A DNA stretch of 55,058 nt from Bacteroidaceae bacterium (GTDB taxonomy: Bacteria; Bacteroidota; Bacteroidia; Bacteroidales; Bacteroidaceae). The stretch spans positions 1-55,058 of the forward strand of contig JAFSAT010000009.1 of assembly GCA_017442185.1 (NCBI GenBank), written 5' to 3'. The notes beneath the pieces were generated by a model. The model was given only the letters and a program-made list of their open reading frames with translations. It was not told where the DNA came from and did no database searches. Both the position numbers and the translations under genes were made by a program. Below are positions 17,012 to 26,711 of the stretch, in pieces; positions within the stretch are counted from its first letter, which is position 1, and each line of letters begins with the position of its first letter.

Positions 17012-18202
17012 TCATTTATAAAGTTTAACAACCCTATACACCAACATAACAAAAAGAGCCAATACCGCAATCACCACATTAAGGCCAAAAGCAAAGCGCT
17101 CCGATTTCACATGTGACAAATCCTGCATATAATCCACAAAAAAGGGACACACCAATATGGCCACATAGTTCATAGCCATAAGCAACGCAAGCGCAAACGA
17201 CACCCTCTGCGGCGAAGCAACATCGGCCGTGCGATCATACAAATAAGGTTGTGCTATACCATACCCCACACCCGTAATTATACAACCTGCAGCAATGGTA
17301 ATCAGTGAATTATACATATATATAATTAGCAGTCCGACGGCAATCATCGTCAGACAGCAGCTCTCTACCCTCCCCCTCATCACTCTTAATATTGGTTGAA
17401 GAAAAAATCCGGGCATCATCATAGCCAAGAAAAACAGAGATATCATAACCCCCGATGCTCCACTTCCATGACCATACTCTCCCATGAGAAAAGGTAAGTT
17501 AAAACTGATTATAATGGTAAGATAAGTGATAAGCAGATAATAAATCATATAACCGACAAGATGCCTATAATCAATTTCTCCACCATGACAGACATAATCG
17601 GTTGATTTATCTTTGGATGCAGCAATCCCCCTATCAGCCCGATTCAGAGCAGGAATAAGTAAAATAGAAAAAATCGGGAAAAGATACACCACAAAAGGAA
17701 GCCTCCACTGCACATTGGCAAGATAACCCGTAAGAGCAGTTGCCAACACCAACATCACATTAGTTATAGCCGAACTATAACCAAACTGTCTTGTACGATA
17801 CTCCCCGACAAAAAAACGCGAAATAAGAGCCGTAGACAACGGCACTATTATACCCGCGCCCACACCCAAAAGAGCACTCACAGCTATCAGCTGCCACATA
17901 TCTGTGCAAAAAAAATAGAGCACGCCACTTAGTAAGAACAAAGAGAGTCCCCACACAAGCAATCTTATATATCCCACACGCTCAGTAAAATGTCCGGCAA
18001 GCAACACAAAAGGAATAATCATCAACGATGGCAACGATGTAAGCATCTGTACGTCAAGTTCCGAAGAATGTGGAAAAATCACGGCTAATTTATCAAGAAT
18101 AGGCGACACTGCAAGCCCTGGCAACGAAGTAAGCGCCGACACCGACCATATTCCTAAAAGGGCAGCAAGAGCCAACCCTCCTCTTCCGGTTTCAATTCTC
18201 AT
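17012..18202 (-). CDS. Major facilitator superfamily transporter
   Basis: A 396-residue inner-membrane protein with about 12 hydrophobic segments in two halves. MFS features include the loop-2 motif GHFTERVGYIRLLVWGL near residue 70 and LLGVGAGIIVPLSTALISRFF in the fourth helix. The substrate is unknown; most MFS proteins of this length are drug, sugar or organic-acid carriers. I place the start at MRIETGRGG (18202) because the upstream extension to 18271 contains an odd cysteine-rich stretch. It is divergent from glutamate decarboxylase, but nothing in the sequence ties it to GABA export. Confidence 0.85.
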   Translation of the reverse strand: MRIETGRGGLALAALLGIWSVSALTSLPGLAVSPILDKLAVIFPHSSELDVQMLTSLPSLMIIPFVLLAGHFTERVGYIRLLVWGLSLFLLSGVLYFFCTDMWQLIAVSALLGVGAGIIVPLSTALISRFFVGEYRTRQFGYSSAITNVMLVLATALTGYLANVQWRLPFVVYLFPIFSILLIPALNRADRGIAASKDKSTDYVCHGGEIDYRHLVGYMIYYLLITYLTIIISFNLPFLMGEYGHGSGASGVMISLFFLAMMMPGFFLQPILRVMRGRVESCCLTMIAVGLLIIYMYNSLITIAAGCIITGVGYGIAQPYLYDRTADVASPQRVSFALALLMAMNYVAILVCPFFVDYMQDLSHVKSERFAFGLNVVIAVLALFVMLVYRVVKLYK

Positions 18203-18406
18203 AATATATAATTTTCCATTCACAACAAACAACATCAGCCCTATGTTCACAAAGCAGATGCAACACAGCAATTATTTCGTAAATATCAAAGAACACATCA
18301 TGTGGAAAACTCCATGCGATTTTAAAAAACATAAAACAGCGAACATTTCGCAACAAAAAACAGTTAGTATAAAACGGGAAAACAATAAACCTAAAAAATT
18401 ACAAAA

Positions 18407-19840
18407 ATGAACAGAAACAAAGAAGAAAAAGAGACAACCGTTACTACAACAGTATTCGGTTCCGAGGAGATGCTACATTCGGCCCCTGTCGACAGCATTC
18501 CCCAACATCCGACAACCCCCGAGATTGCCTATCGCATGGTTAAGGACGAGACATACGCCCAAACGCAACCTCGCCTGAATCTTGCCACATTCGTCACCAC
18601 CTACATGGACGAATATGCCACCAAGCTGATGAACGACGCCATTGCCATCAACTACATCGACGAGACAGAATATCCTCGCGTGGCAGTGATGTGTGCAAAA
18701 TGTCTAAACATAGTGGCAAATCTGTGGAACACCCCCGAAAAGGGAAAATGGAAAACGGGCGCCATTGGCATCGGCTCCAGCGAAGCCTGCATGCTTGGCG
18801 GTGTTGCAGCCTGGCAACGTTGGAAACAGCGCCGCATAGAGCAAGGTAAGCCCCACGATAAGCCCAATTTCGTAATCTCCTCGGCCTACCAAGTAGTATG
18901 GGAAAAATTCGCACAACTGTGGCAGATAGAGATGCGCACCGTTCCCCTGAGCAAAGACAAACTAACCTTATGCCCCGAAGATGCCATTGCTCTATGCGAC
19001 GAGAACACCATCTGCGTAGTACCCATTATGGGTGTAACATGGACAGGACTGAACGACGATGTTGAAGCTCTTGACGCAGCCCTCGATGAATACAACAATC
19101 GTACAGGACACGAAATTCCTATACATATCGACGCTGCTTCCGGCGGTTTCATTCTCCCCTTCCTCGAACCACAAAAGAGGTGGGATTTTCGCTTGAAATG
19201 GGTTCTTTCCATAAGCACCAGCGGCCACAAATACGGACTTGTATATCCCGGACTAGGTTGGGTTGTATGGAGAGACAAGAAATACCTGCCCGGAACGATG
19301 TCATTCAGCGTAAACTATTTAGGAGCCGAAATTGCTCAGGTGGGACTTAACTTCTCGCGTCCGGCCGCACAGATTCTCGGTCAATACTACCAGTTCATAC
19401 GCTTGGGCTTCGAGGGTTACAAAGCCATACAACACAATTCCATGGAGGTTGCCAAATATCTTCATTCACAAATAGGCAAGATGCATCCATTCAAAAATTA
19501 CAGTACCGAGGTTCACAACCCACTCTTCATTTGGGAGATAAAGCAAGAGTATGCCAAGCAATGCAAATGGACGCTCTACGACCTTCAAGACAAGCTCAAA
19601 CAGAATGGTTGGATGGTTCCGGCCTACACAATGCCGGCAAACATCGAAGATACCATTGTCATGCGCATTGTAGTGCGACAAGGCTTCAGCCGCGACATGG
19701 CCGACCAACTTCTCACAGATATTCAATCTGCCGTTGCCGAATTGGAGAAGTTGCAATATCCAACCCCCTCGCGCATAGCTATAGAGAGTAAAATAAAAGT
19801 AAAAGGAAGCGTCTTCACCCATACAGGAAAAGGCAAGTAA
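18407..19840 (+). CDS. gadB: Glutamate decarboxylase
   Basis: A 477-residue group II PLP decarboxylase converting glutamate to GABA and CO2 while consuming a proton. Markers are GIGSSEACMLGGVAAW (about residue 121), the PLP-binding HIDAASGGF with D242, and STSGHKYGLVYPG with the Schiff-base K275. Length is close to E. coli GadB (466). It gives intracellular acid resistance and makes GABA, a known trait of gut Bacteroidota. The usual glutamate/GABA antiporter (gadC) and glutaminase genes are not adjacent. A hairpin terminator follows the gene. Confidence 0.95.
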   Translation: MNRNKEEKETTVTTTVFGSEEMLHSAPVDSIPQHPTTPEIAYRMVKDETYAQTQPRLNLATFVTTYMDEYATKLMNDAIAINYIDETEYPRVAVMCAKCLNIVANLWNTPEKGKWKTGAIGIGSSEACMLGGVAAWQRWKQRRIEQGKPHDKPNFVISSAYQVVWEKFAQLWQIEMRTVPLSKDKLTLCPEDAIALCDENTICVVPIMGVTWTGLNDDVEALDAALDEYNNRTGHEIPIHIDAASGGFILPFLEPQKRWDFRLKWVLSISTSGHKYGLVYPGLGWVVWRDKKYLPGTMSFSVNYLGAEIAQVGLNFSRPAAQILGQYYQFIRLGFEGYKAIQHNSMEVAKYLHSQIGKMHPFKNYSTEVHNPLFIWEIKQEYAKQCKWTLYDLQDKLKQNGWMVPAYTMPANIEDTIVMRIVVRQGFSRDMADQLLTDIQSAVAELEKLQYPTPSRIAIESKIKVKGSVFTHTGKGK

Positions 19841-19858
19841 CATCCCATTCTCAAAATA

Positions 19859-19921
19859 ATCGGGAAGTGCCGCAGCAACAACGGAGCCACCGCCGGTTGC
19901 AGCACCTCCCGATATTTTTTT
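19859..19921 (+). terminator. Terminator after gadB
   Basis: An imperfect hairpin: ATCGGGAAGTGCCGCAGCAAC pairs with GGTTGCAGCACCTCCCGAT (a few mismatches) and is followed by seven T residues. Confidence 0.7.
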
Positions 19922-20004
19922 GTAAATATCAAAAACTATATAAAAAAAACAGTCAAGAATTTACCATTTTGTAAAATATCAACTATCTTCGCCCTATACA
20001 ATTT

Positions 20005-20046
20005 AGAAGCTGTTTAAATTTATCTCCTTGGAATTTTTACAGCTCC
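20005..20046 (+). repeat. Family A dispersed repeat, solo end
   Basis: AGAAGCTGTTTAAATTTATC followed by TCCTTGGAATTTTTACAGCTCC matches the left end of the full copies. No matching right end is found here. Confidence 0.7.
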
Positions 20047-20077
20047 ATAGATTAACAACCCGAAAAACTACAAAAAA

Positions 20078-20725
20078 ATGAAAAAGCTAATCGTACCAAG
20101 AATATCTCCGTCAGATACAACAGCCGAAGAGCTAAACAAGATATTCGACACCCTCGCCCCAAATGCCATCGACAATTGCAATTGGCCAAAAGATTACCCC
20201 TACACTCCAAAGGCATCGTTCAAAATGTTTCACGACGGCAATAAACTGTATATAAAATTCGATGTAACAGAAGATAACATACACACCCTTGTCACAAAAG
20301 ACTTTGGCGAGGTGTGGACAGACCCTTGTGTGGAATTTTTTGTATCACCGATGTGCAATATGGATTATTACAATTTCGAGTGCACCTGCATAGGCAAAAT
20401 GCTTATGGCCTGGCATCCGGCCGACGGCGGCAAAGAGAATGCACCGCTTACCCTGCTTAACAATATTGAACGCATCCCATCATTGGGCACCGAAAATTTT
20501 GCACAGCGAAGCGGTGAGACATCATGGAGCCTCATCGAAGCAATTCCCGTCGATGCGCTTTTCCGAAGCGGGATAGATAGTTGGAGCGGAAAAACCATGC
20601 GTGCCAATTTCTATAAATGTGGCGACAATCTGCCCACTCCACACTTCATCTCGTGGAACGCAATAGATTGGCCCGAGCCTAGTTTCCACCGCCCCGAATT
20701 TTTTGGAGAATTGTTATTTGAATAA
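20078..20725 (+). CDS. Carbohydrate-binding family 9-like protein
   Basis: A 215-residue protein without a signal peptide, consisting of one CBM9-like beta-sandwich. Conserved segments are FKMFHDGNKLYIKFDVTED near residue 48, VWTDPCVEFFVSP near 82, and the C-terminal HFISWNAIDWPEPSFHRPEFFG. Members (PF16011) are common in Bacteroidota and usually annotated only by similarity to xylanase-binding modules; the ligand is unknown. Its terminator hairpin is shared with the convergent cysteine desulfidase gene. Confidence 0.82.
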   Translation: MKKLIVPRISPSDTTAEELNKIFDTLAPNAIDNCNWPKDYPYTPKASFKMFHDGNKLYIKFDVTEDNIHTLVTKDFGEVWTDPCVEFFVSPMCNMDYYNFECTCIGKMLMAWHPADGGKENAPLTLLNNIERIPSLGTENFAQRSGETSWSLIEAIPVDALFRSGIDSWSGKTMRANFYKCGDNLPTPHFISWNAIDWPEPSFHRPEFFGELLFE

Positions 20726-20735
20726 ACAACATATA

Positions 20736-20774
20736 ACAAGCAAATAACAAACTCTCAGTTTGTTATTTGCTTGT
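20736..20774. terminator. Bidirectional terminator overlapping the cyuA stop
   Basis: Perfect 17-bp arms (20736-20752, 20758-20774; core AAGCAAATAACAAAC) with a 5-nt loop. The right arm covers the last codons of the minus-strand gene (M-T-S-K-stop). Confidence 0.8.
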
Positions 20775-22055
20775 CATTATAGAAAGTATCATTCTATCAG
20801 TTTCCATCATTCCTCGAGAACCTATTGATGTGAGATTGCGGATAGATTTATCAACGTCATCATCGACAATCCCTTCGAGCGATGTAACACAATGATGCTC
20901 CATAGCCATCACCGCCGACATTACAGCCGTTGACACACCGCTGGCAAGTTTAAGTGCACAACTTGGTTTTGCTCCGTCACATATAACACCGGTAAGATTG
21001 GCCACCATGTTCTTCACCGCCATTGAGACCTCTTCGTAGCCTCCACCCATAAGGTAAGTTATTCCACAACTAGACCCTGTGGATGCAACCACACAACCAC
21101 ACAGAGCCGACAAACGTCCCAAGCTCTGCTTAATATATATAACAGTAAGATGACTTAACACAAGAGCACGTATCATCTGTTCTTTGCTTGCCTTAACCTC
21201 CTCGGCATACACCACAACCGGAAGAGTGGATGCTATTCCTTGATTACCACTGCCCGAATTGCTCATAACCGGCATCTGCGCACCACCCATTCGTGCATCG
21301 CAAGCTGCAGTTGTGTACGACAGTATACGCGAAAAAACCGTATTGCCCATGATATCCACCCCATTGCCACCGGAAATTGTACGCCCGAGAGAATGTCCCC
21401 AACACCCCTTAAGCGAAGTTTCGGCAACAGCCTTATTCAAATCGCGTGCCTCCAAAATAAAAGAGAGCTCCTCTATCGGCGACATTGTGGCAAAGTCCCA
21501 CACTGTGCGCAGGTTTAGCTCAACATCATCGCTATCTTCTACACTGTTTTTCATCGGTACACGACTATCGAACAAAATATTGCCGTTACGTTCGATATAA
21601 ACAAAATTAGTGTGTGTGCCCGAGATTACCGCCACCGCCTTATCATCACCCGAAGTTGCAACAACCTCGATATATAACATATCACATCCGCCTTGTTTCA
21701 GCCCCACATTGATACGCCCCTCATCTATCATACGCTGCCCCATCTTCACAGCCTCGGGAGTAGTATCCTTAAGCACTTCGAGCATATACTCCGAACGCCC
21801 CACAATAGCTCCTAAAGCCACAGCGATGGGCAATCCCACCATTCCTGTTCCCGGGATTCCTACCCCCATGGCATTTTTCAATATATTTGCACTTAGCAAA
21901 ACATTTATACTCTGCGGAACGCATCCCAATGTCTCAACAGCCTTAGCCGTACACAAAGAGACAGCAACAGGTTCTGTGCACCCCATTGCCGGAACAACCT
22001 CACGCTTCATGAGGTCTGTTATTCTTTTTCTAATCTCAAGCGAGAGCATTATCAT
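20763..22055 (-). CDS. cyuA: L-cysteine desulfidase / serine dehydratase alpha-like (UPF0597)
   Basis: A 430-residue member of the UPF0597 (YhaM/CyuA) family. The N-terminal VVPAMGCTEPVAVSLCTAKA has the conserved G-C-T-E-P cysteine; further conserved cysteines occur in QGGCDMLYIEV, AACDARMGG, LSALCGCVVASTGSSCG and ICDGAKPSCALK, expected to hold an oxygen-sensitive Fe-S cluster. CyuA degrades L-cysteine to pyruvate, ammonia and sulfide in anaerobes; relatives act as L-serine dehydratases. A second Met at codon 3 (22049) is an equally plausible start. It stands alone, without the cyuP transporter or cyuR. Confidence 0.85.
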   Translation of the reverse strand: MIMLSLEIRKRITDLMKREVVPAMGCTEPVAVSLCTAKAVETLGCVPQSINVLLSANILKNAMGVGIPGTGMVGLPIAVALGAIVGRSEYMLEVLKDTTPEAVKMGQRMIDEGRINVGLKQGGCDMLYIEVVATSGDDKAVAVISGTHTNFVYIERNGNILFDSRVPMKNSVEDSDDVELNLRTVWDFATMSPIEELSFILEARDLNKAVAETSLKGCWGHSLGRTISGGNGVDIMGNTVFSRILSYTTAACDARMGGAQMPVMSNSGSGNQGIASTLPVVVYAEEVKASKEQMIRALVLSHLTVIYIKQSLGRLSALCGCVVASTGSSCGITYLMGGGYEEVSMAVKNMVANLTGVICDGAKPSCALKLASGVSTAVMSAVMAMEHHCVTSLEGIVDDDVDKSIRNLTSIGSRGMMETDRMILSIMTSK

Positions 22056-22147
22056 TAATTTTATTCTATGTTTACAAAATTATTTCAACATCCCAAAGAT
22101 ACACTATTTCCCGAAAACAGCCTATTTTTACTTTACAAAAACTGAAC

Positions 22148-22190
22148 CAACGAGCGAAATAAAACTTAGCTTATTATTTTGCAGCGAGTG
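22148..22190 (+). repeat. Family B dispersed repeat, copy 6 (core only)
   Basis: AACGAGCGAAATAAAACTTA followed by GCTTATTATTTTGCAGCGAG matches the core of the tandem copies. The palindromic tail is absent. Confidence 0.75.
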
Positions 22191-22236
22191 CCGTTTTTGC
22201 TTCCGAGGTATATATAAAAAACAGTTCTATACAGTT

Positions 22237-22923
22237 CTAAACACCCGACTGCACTATTGGAATCTCAACTGTGGGGAATCTGCCATTGGAGAAGCGCAAT
22301 GTATCGCGATATACAACGCCCTCGGCTACATCACCATATATTATTTTAACAAAACTGACATTAGGTTGTATGCTGAAAACCTTTGCAGAGGAGAGTTCCA
22401 CCCTATAACTCGAAGGATGCACTATATACACCGTAGTATCACCGGCAAGCGGCGGTAAAGAAAGGTGCTTCACATTAATGGCAAAGCGGTTATAATGTCC
22501 ATATATCGGCGACAAACTTTTAACCTTGACAACCCCGGCCGAATCAATCTTATCAACATAAAGTGCAGCAAACAGACTGCCATCCTCCATTATATTGCAC
22601 GCTATATAACCACACCCCTCGCGCAGTTGGTTGCCGACAGGTTTCCACCCCTCACGAGCAATCTCCGAAATATATCCGACCCCATCACACTCACCTACTG
22701 CCGCAAAGCGCAGATTTTCGCCATACAGTCCCAACGTATCATTTAAAAACACCGCATCACAAAAGTCAGACGGCAAAATATTCCCCCTTCCGGGAGACAA
22801 AAAATGCACAACCGTACCCTCGGGATCTACCGGTAACTCGGGTACACTGCTGTTGCCGCTGTCGGTGCAAGCAAACGACAGCGGCAACATGGCAAACAAT
22901 ATTTTAACAAAAACTTTTCTCAT
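22237..22923 (-). CDS. Lipoprotein, possibly DUF5036/NigD-like
   Basis: A 228-residue lipoprotein with lipobox PLSFAC followed by a Ser/Pro-rich linker and LPVDPEGTVVHFLSPGRGN. The rest is beta-rich (FLNDTLGLYGENLRFAAVGEC, SEIAREGWKPVGNQL). The DPEGTV start and GYIS...GW spacing recall the DUF5036/NigD-like lipoproteins of Bacteroides, but I would not insist on the family. It is monocistronic, with a full family A repeat immediately upstream. Function unknown. Confidence 0.6.
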   Translation of the reverse strand: MRKVFVKILFAMLPLSFACTDSGNSSVPELPVDPEGTVVHFLSPGRGNILPSDFCDAVFLNDTLGLYGENLRFAAVGECDGVGYISEIAREGWKPVGNQLREGCGYIACNIMEDGSLFAALYVDKIDSAGVVKVKSLSPIYGHYNRFAINVKHLSLPPLAGDTTVYIVHPSSYRVELSSAKVFSIQPNVSFVKIIYGDVAEGVVYRDTLRFSNGRFPTVEIPIVQSGV

Positions 22924-22935
22924 ATAAAGCAGTTC

Positions 22936-23148
22936 AGAAGCTGTTTAAATCTCTTTCAAATATAATATTTACATTGTGAGTGAATTTTACTTGTCATTTT
23001 ATGCTCTTTTTTACTGTTACACAGTTAGCTATGTGTCTTAAAAAAATAAATATCCTACTTTTGCTCCATAAAAATTTGGCGATATAAATTTAAACAGTTT
23101 CTAAAAAAGAACTATAAAATTTCAAGAACATAAATCTAAACAGCTTCT
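22936..23148. repeat. Family A dispersed repeat, full copy
   Basis: It starts AGAAGCTGTTTAAATCTCTT and ends with the inverted counterpart AAATCTAAACAGCTTCT. The interior carries GTTACACAGTTAGCTATGTG. It aligns along its length with the copy at 33684-33875. Confidence 0.85.
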
Positions 23149-23174
23149 AATATAAAATCAATTCTAAAAGTTTA

Positions 23175-25376
23175 TCACTTTATCAAGGTGAATGCAAGTG
23201 TAAGGCCGGCCATCACAATGGCAACCATACTCATCAATTTGATGAGTATGTTAAGGCTGGGGCCGGATGTATCCTTACAAGGGTCGCCAACAGTATCACC
23301 CACCACCGTAGCTTTGTGAGTGTCGCTGCCTTTTCCACCGTAATTACCCTCTTCGACATATTTTTTGGCATTATCCCATGCACCGCCGGCATTCGCAAGG
23401 AACACCGCCAATAAAAATCCCGAGGAGAGACTGCCGATAAGCAAACCAATAACACCCGGAACACCAAATACCACACCCGTAAGTATCGGGGCTATGATAG
23501 CCAACAACGAGGGAAGAATCATCTCATGCTGGGCACCACGTGTAGATATCTCTACACAGCGCGAGTAATCGGGTTCGGCTTTTCCATCGAGAATACCCTT
23601 TATCTCACCAAACTGTCGACGCACCTCCTCTACCATTTTCTGAGCAGCACGTCCTACCGCGTTCATAGTAAGTCCGCAGAAAAGGAACGCCATCATGGCA
23701 CCAATGAAAATGCCACACAATACCATAGGATTCATAAGCGTGACATTAAAGTATTGCATAAAATCATAAATATTAGCCTCCATAAGCGCCTTGCCATTTA
23801 TAAGCACATCGGGATTAGTGCGTTCCAACGCTATACGCACCTCCTCGATATACGAAGCCAAAAGTGCCAGCGCAGTGAGTGCAGCCGAGCCTATTGCAAA
23901 TCCCTTTCCTGTTGCAGCTGTTGTATTACCAAGTGAATCAAGAGCATCGGTACGACGACGCACCTCCGGCTCAAGACCGCTCATCTCGGCATTACCTCCG
24001 GCATTATCGGCAATAGGGCCGTAAGCATCCGTAGCAAGCGTGATACCCAACGTAGAGAGCATACCCACCGAAGCTATTGCTATACCATACAAGCCAATTG
24101 AAATATTCTCAGCTCCAAGCTCGAAACCTGTTGCCAAAAGATAAGAAAGCACAATTCCAACCACAACAGAAAGCACAGGAATTGCAGTAGAAAGCATGCC
24201 CAATCCCATTCCCGAAATTATAACAGTGGCAGGACCTGTCTTTCCCGCCTCAGAGACTTTGCGAGTGGGGCTGTACGATTGCGAGGTGTAGTATTCCGTG
24301 GAGCGTCCTATGATAATACCCACACACAATCCCACCACAACGGCCAACGACAAGCCAATCCAATTCTCAATACCCAAAAGATAGAGAATAGCAAACGTTG
24401 CCGCCACAATGAGCAATGACGATAGATTTGTTCCGCGCGAGAGAGCACCTATAAGACTTTTTATATCGGCATTCTCCTTTGTGTGTACCGAAAAAATACC
24501 TATTATAGAGAGCACGATGCCCACAGCAGCAATAAGCATAGGAGCAAACACAGCCTTAGTCTGCATGGCACTGCCATCGGCAGCAAAAGCCGCAGCACCC
24601 AACGCAGCCGACGACAGTATAGAACCGCAATAGCTCTCATAAAGGTCGGCTCCCATACCGGCAACGTCACCCACATTATCGCCCACATTGTCTGCAATGG
24701 TAGCTGGATTACGCGGGTCATCCTCGGGAATATTATACTCGGTTTTTCCCACAAGGTCGGCACCAACATCTGCAGCCTTGGTATATATACCACCACCCAC
24801 ACGTGCAAAAAGCGCCTGAGTAGATGCTCCCATTCCGAAAGTAAGCATAGTAGTGGTGATGATACAGAGTTTCATACCCGTATTATTCATATCCTCGGGA
24901 ATCGCAGAATCAAGTATAAGATACCACAACGAAATATCAAGCAAACCCAATCCCACGACAATAAGCCCCATCACCGCACCACTGCGGAAAGCCATGCGCA
25001 ATCCCCTATCCATAGAGTGGCGTGCAGCATTTGCCGTGCGTGCCGAAGCATGCGTAGCAGTCTTCATGCCCAAAAATCCCGACAATCCGCTAAAAAGTCC
25101 GCCGGTGAGAAATGCAAACGGCACCCATTCATTCTGCAATTTGAACACATAGGCCATTATAGCAAAAATAAGCGCCAAACAGATGAACACAGCAGCCACA
25201 ATCTTATACTGCTGTTTAAGATAAGCCATTGCTCCTTTTCGCACAGCCGCAGCAATATATGCCATACGTTCAGTTCCTTCACTCTCTTTTTTCATTTGTC
25301 GGTAAAAATACCATGCAAATGTCAATGCCAACAACGATGCAGCCGGCACAAACCAAAATAACACATTATAATCCAT
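23175..25376 (-). CDS. hppA: K+-dependent membrane pyrophosphatase (Na+ and/or H+ pump)
   Basis: A 733-residue integral membrane pyrophosphatase with about 16 helices. The catalytic loops are intact: [20 protein letters not shown] and [20 protein letters not shown] (Mg-PPi-binding aspartates), then [16 protein letters not shown] near the C-terminus. [19 protein letters not shown] has Ala where K+-independent enzymes have Lys, so this is the K+-dependent class, which includes Na+ and dual Na+/H+ pumps reported from Bacteroides. It couples PPi hydrolysis to ion export. It starts 31 bp after the TIR-STING-like gene stop on the same strand and may be read from that promoter as well as its own. 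Confidence 0.95.
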   Translation of the reverse strand: MDYNVLFWFVPAASLLALTFAWYFYRQMKKESEGTERMAYIAAAVRKGAMAYLKQQYKIVAAVFICLALIFAIMAYVFKLQNEWVPFAFLTGGLFSGLSGFLGMKTATHASARTANAARHSMDRGLRMAFRSGAVMGLIVVGLGLLDISLWYLILDSAIPEDMNNTGMKLCIITTTMLTFGMGASTQALFARVGGGIYTKAADVGADLVGKTEYNIPEDDPRNPATIADNVGDNVGDVAGMGADLYESYCGSILSSAALGAAAFAADGSAMQTKAVFAPMLIAAVGIVLSIIGIFSVHTKENADIKSLIGALSRGTNLSSLLIVAATFAILYLLGIENWIGLSLAVVVGLCVGIIIGRSTEYYTSQSYSPTRKVSEAGKTGPATVIISGMGLGMLSTAIPVLSVVVGIVLSYLLATGFELGAENISIGLYGIAIASVGMLSTLGITLATDAYGPIADNAGGNAEMSGLEPEVRRRTDALDSLGNTTAATGKGFAIGSAALTALALLASYIEEVRIALERTNPDVLINGKALMEANIYDFMQYFNVTLMNPMVLCGIFIGAMMAFLFCGLTMNAVGRAAQKMVEEVRRQFGEIKGILDGKAEPDYSRCVEISTRGAQHEMILPSLLAIIAPILTGVVFGVPGVIGLLIGSLSSGFLLAVFLANAGGAWDNAKKYVEEGNYGGKGSDTHKATVVGDTVGDPCKDTSGPSLNILIKLMSMVAIVMAGLTLAFTLIK

Positions 25377-25407
25377 ACATTAATATTTAAATTAAAAATC
25401 CAATATA

Positions 25408-26556
25408 TCAATTCACTTTGGTAATATCTCCGATGCTTGTAACGAATGTCACATAAACAGAATCTTCTTTTAACATCCCATTTGCTTGATGAATAAAAAT
25501 ATCTGTATACTCCTGTATCATTTTATCTATTTCCACTTTTCTATATATAGAATACTCTTTCTTTTTATTTGCTATCGCAAGAAAAGTACTTGTTGTTGAT
25601 GCAAAATCAAGGAATGTATTATGTATGTTTGTATTAGACTTTGAATATAATTTATACAATGTGGAACCTCTTTTCATTCTGGTTTTAAGCGTTTCTCGGG
25701 ATATAGAATCCAGGGACAACATATCTGTTATTTTATCGAACCTGTCGGCATGATTACGGTCAATATCTTGAGACTTGGTAGGCATATGAACAAATATATG
25801 TGTGTTCAATTCATTCTCTTTAATATAATCAATGACAGGAGATAGAAAGTTTTCAACGTAACCTGTTACAACAGAATATGGGAATATCTCTTTTTCGAGC
25901 TTGACTATCTGATTTTGAGAATATATTATATCTATCAACATTAAAATCAGCGCAACTATCATTGTATAAAGGACACCCCGCAATGCAATTTTCTGACGTC
26001 TCTTCTTTTTTGCATAAGCCACATATCTATCATATATGATATTAAAATCTACTTTCAATAAAAAAGCTACAATGTGATAAAAGCAATATAAATTTACTTC
26101 ATTATCAGTCTCCAAAGAAGATTTATATATCGGACAATTACGATTTAAAATATTTTTGTTTCTCAACACTTCGGGTAAATTCTTTTCATCTACCGTATCA
26201 ATAAAAACGGGTAATATTTTATCTACTTCATTATTGTGAGTTTGTAAAAAATATTCCACCTCGCTATTTACATATACCGACTCTGCCGACATATCGGAAC
26301 AAACGAGAATCAAATAACGAGAATTTTTTATGGCTTCCTTTATTTTATCCTCAAATTTCTCTTCAGTAACCGGAAGTTCTTTGGTATCAATAAAAATTTT
26401 ACGAATCATGGTATCATCTTCCGGACGATTCTCTTCACTTACATATTCTTTGGGATATGGATATTTCTCAAGTTTGCTATCTATCCAATTTGCAACTTTT
26501 TCGTCAACACCTTTTCTTTTATATGAAATGAAAGCAAAATATTTTCTATTATTCAT
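25408..26556 (-). CDS. TIR - transmembrane - STING-like fusion protein
   Basis: 382 residues. The TIR domain (1-150) has box 1 YFAFISYKRKG, IRKIFIDTKELPV and YLILVCSDMSAESVYVNSEV, where E99 sits at the catalytic NADase glutamate position. A linker with AKKKRRQK (182-189) leads to one membrane helix (190-212). Residues 225-380 resemble STING by eye: YSVVTGYVENFLSPVIDYI against human SYYIGYLRLILPEL; HIFVHMP against RLYILLP; R296 and TFLDFASTTSTFLAIAN (315-330) against R238 and CVLEYATPLQTLFAMSQ. Bacterial TIR-STING proteins bind cyclic dinucleotides and destroy NAD+ during phage infection. No CD-NTase gene lies in the window. The TIR call is strong; the STING call is remote homology needing a profile search. 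Confidence 0.7.
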   Translation of the reverse strand: MNNRKYFAFISYKRKGVDEKVANWIDSKLEKYPYPKEYVSEENRPEDDTMIRKIFIDTKELPVTEEKFEDKIKEAIKNSRYLILVCSDMSAESVYVNSEVEYFLQTHNNEVDKILPVFIDTVDEKNLPEVLRNKNILNRNCPIYKSSLETDNEVNLYCFYHIVAFLLKVDFNIIYDRYVAYAKKKRRQKIALRGVLYTMIVALILMLIDIIYSQNQIVKLEKEIFPYSVVTGYVENFLSPVIDYIKENELNTHIFVHMPTKSQDIDRNHADRFDKITDMLSLDSISRETLKTRMKRGSTLYKLYSKSNTNIHNTFLDFASTTSTFLAIANKKKEYSIYRKVEIDKMIQEYTDIFIHQANGMLKEDSVYVTFVTSIGDITKVN

Positions 26557-26664
26557 AACATATTTAATTTAAAAAGTATATACCATCATAACCGTTGTGA
26601 TAATATACATAATGTTTGATGTGATAATTATGATATATTAAAACAAAATCACAGTTTATGAAAG

Positions 26665-26695
26665 CAAAAATATGTAATGATGGTTAAAAAACAAA
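26665..26695 (-). promoter_or_regulatory. Bacteroides-type promoter for the TIR-STING-like gene
   Basis: On the minus strand TTTG (26692-26695) lies 19 bp before TATTTTTG (26665-26672), matching both the elements and the spacing of the Bacteroides housekeeping promoter. The leader would be about 100 nt. The gene is therefore transcribed separately from rmuC. Confidence 0.65.
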
Positions 26696-26711
26696 ATCAG
26701 CCGATAAAAAA

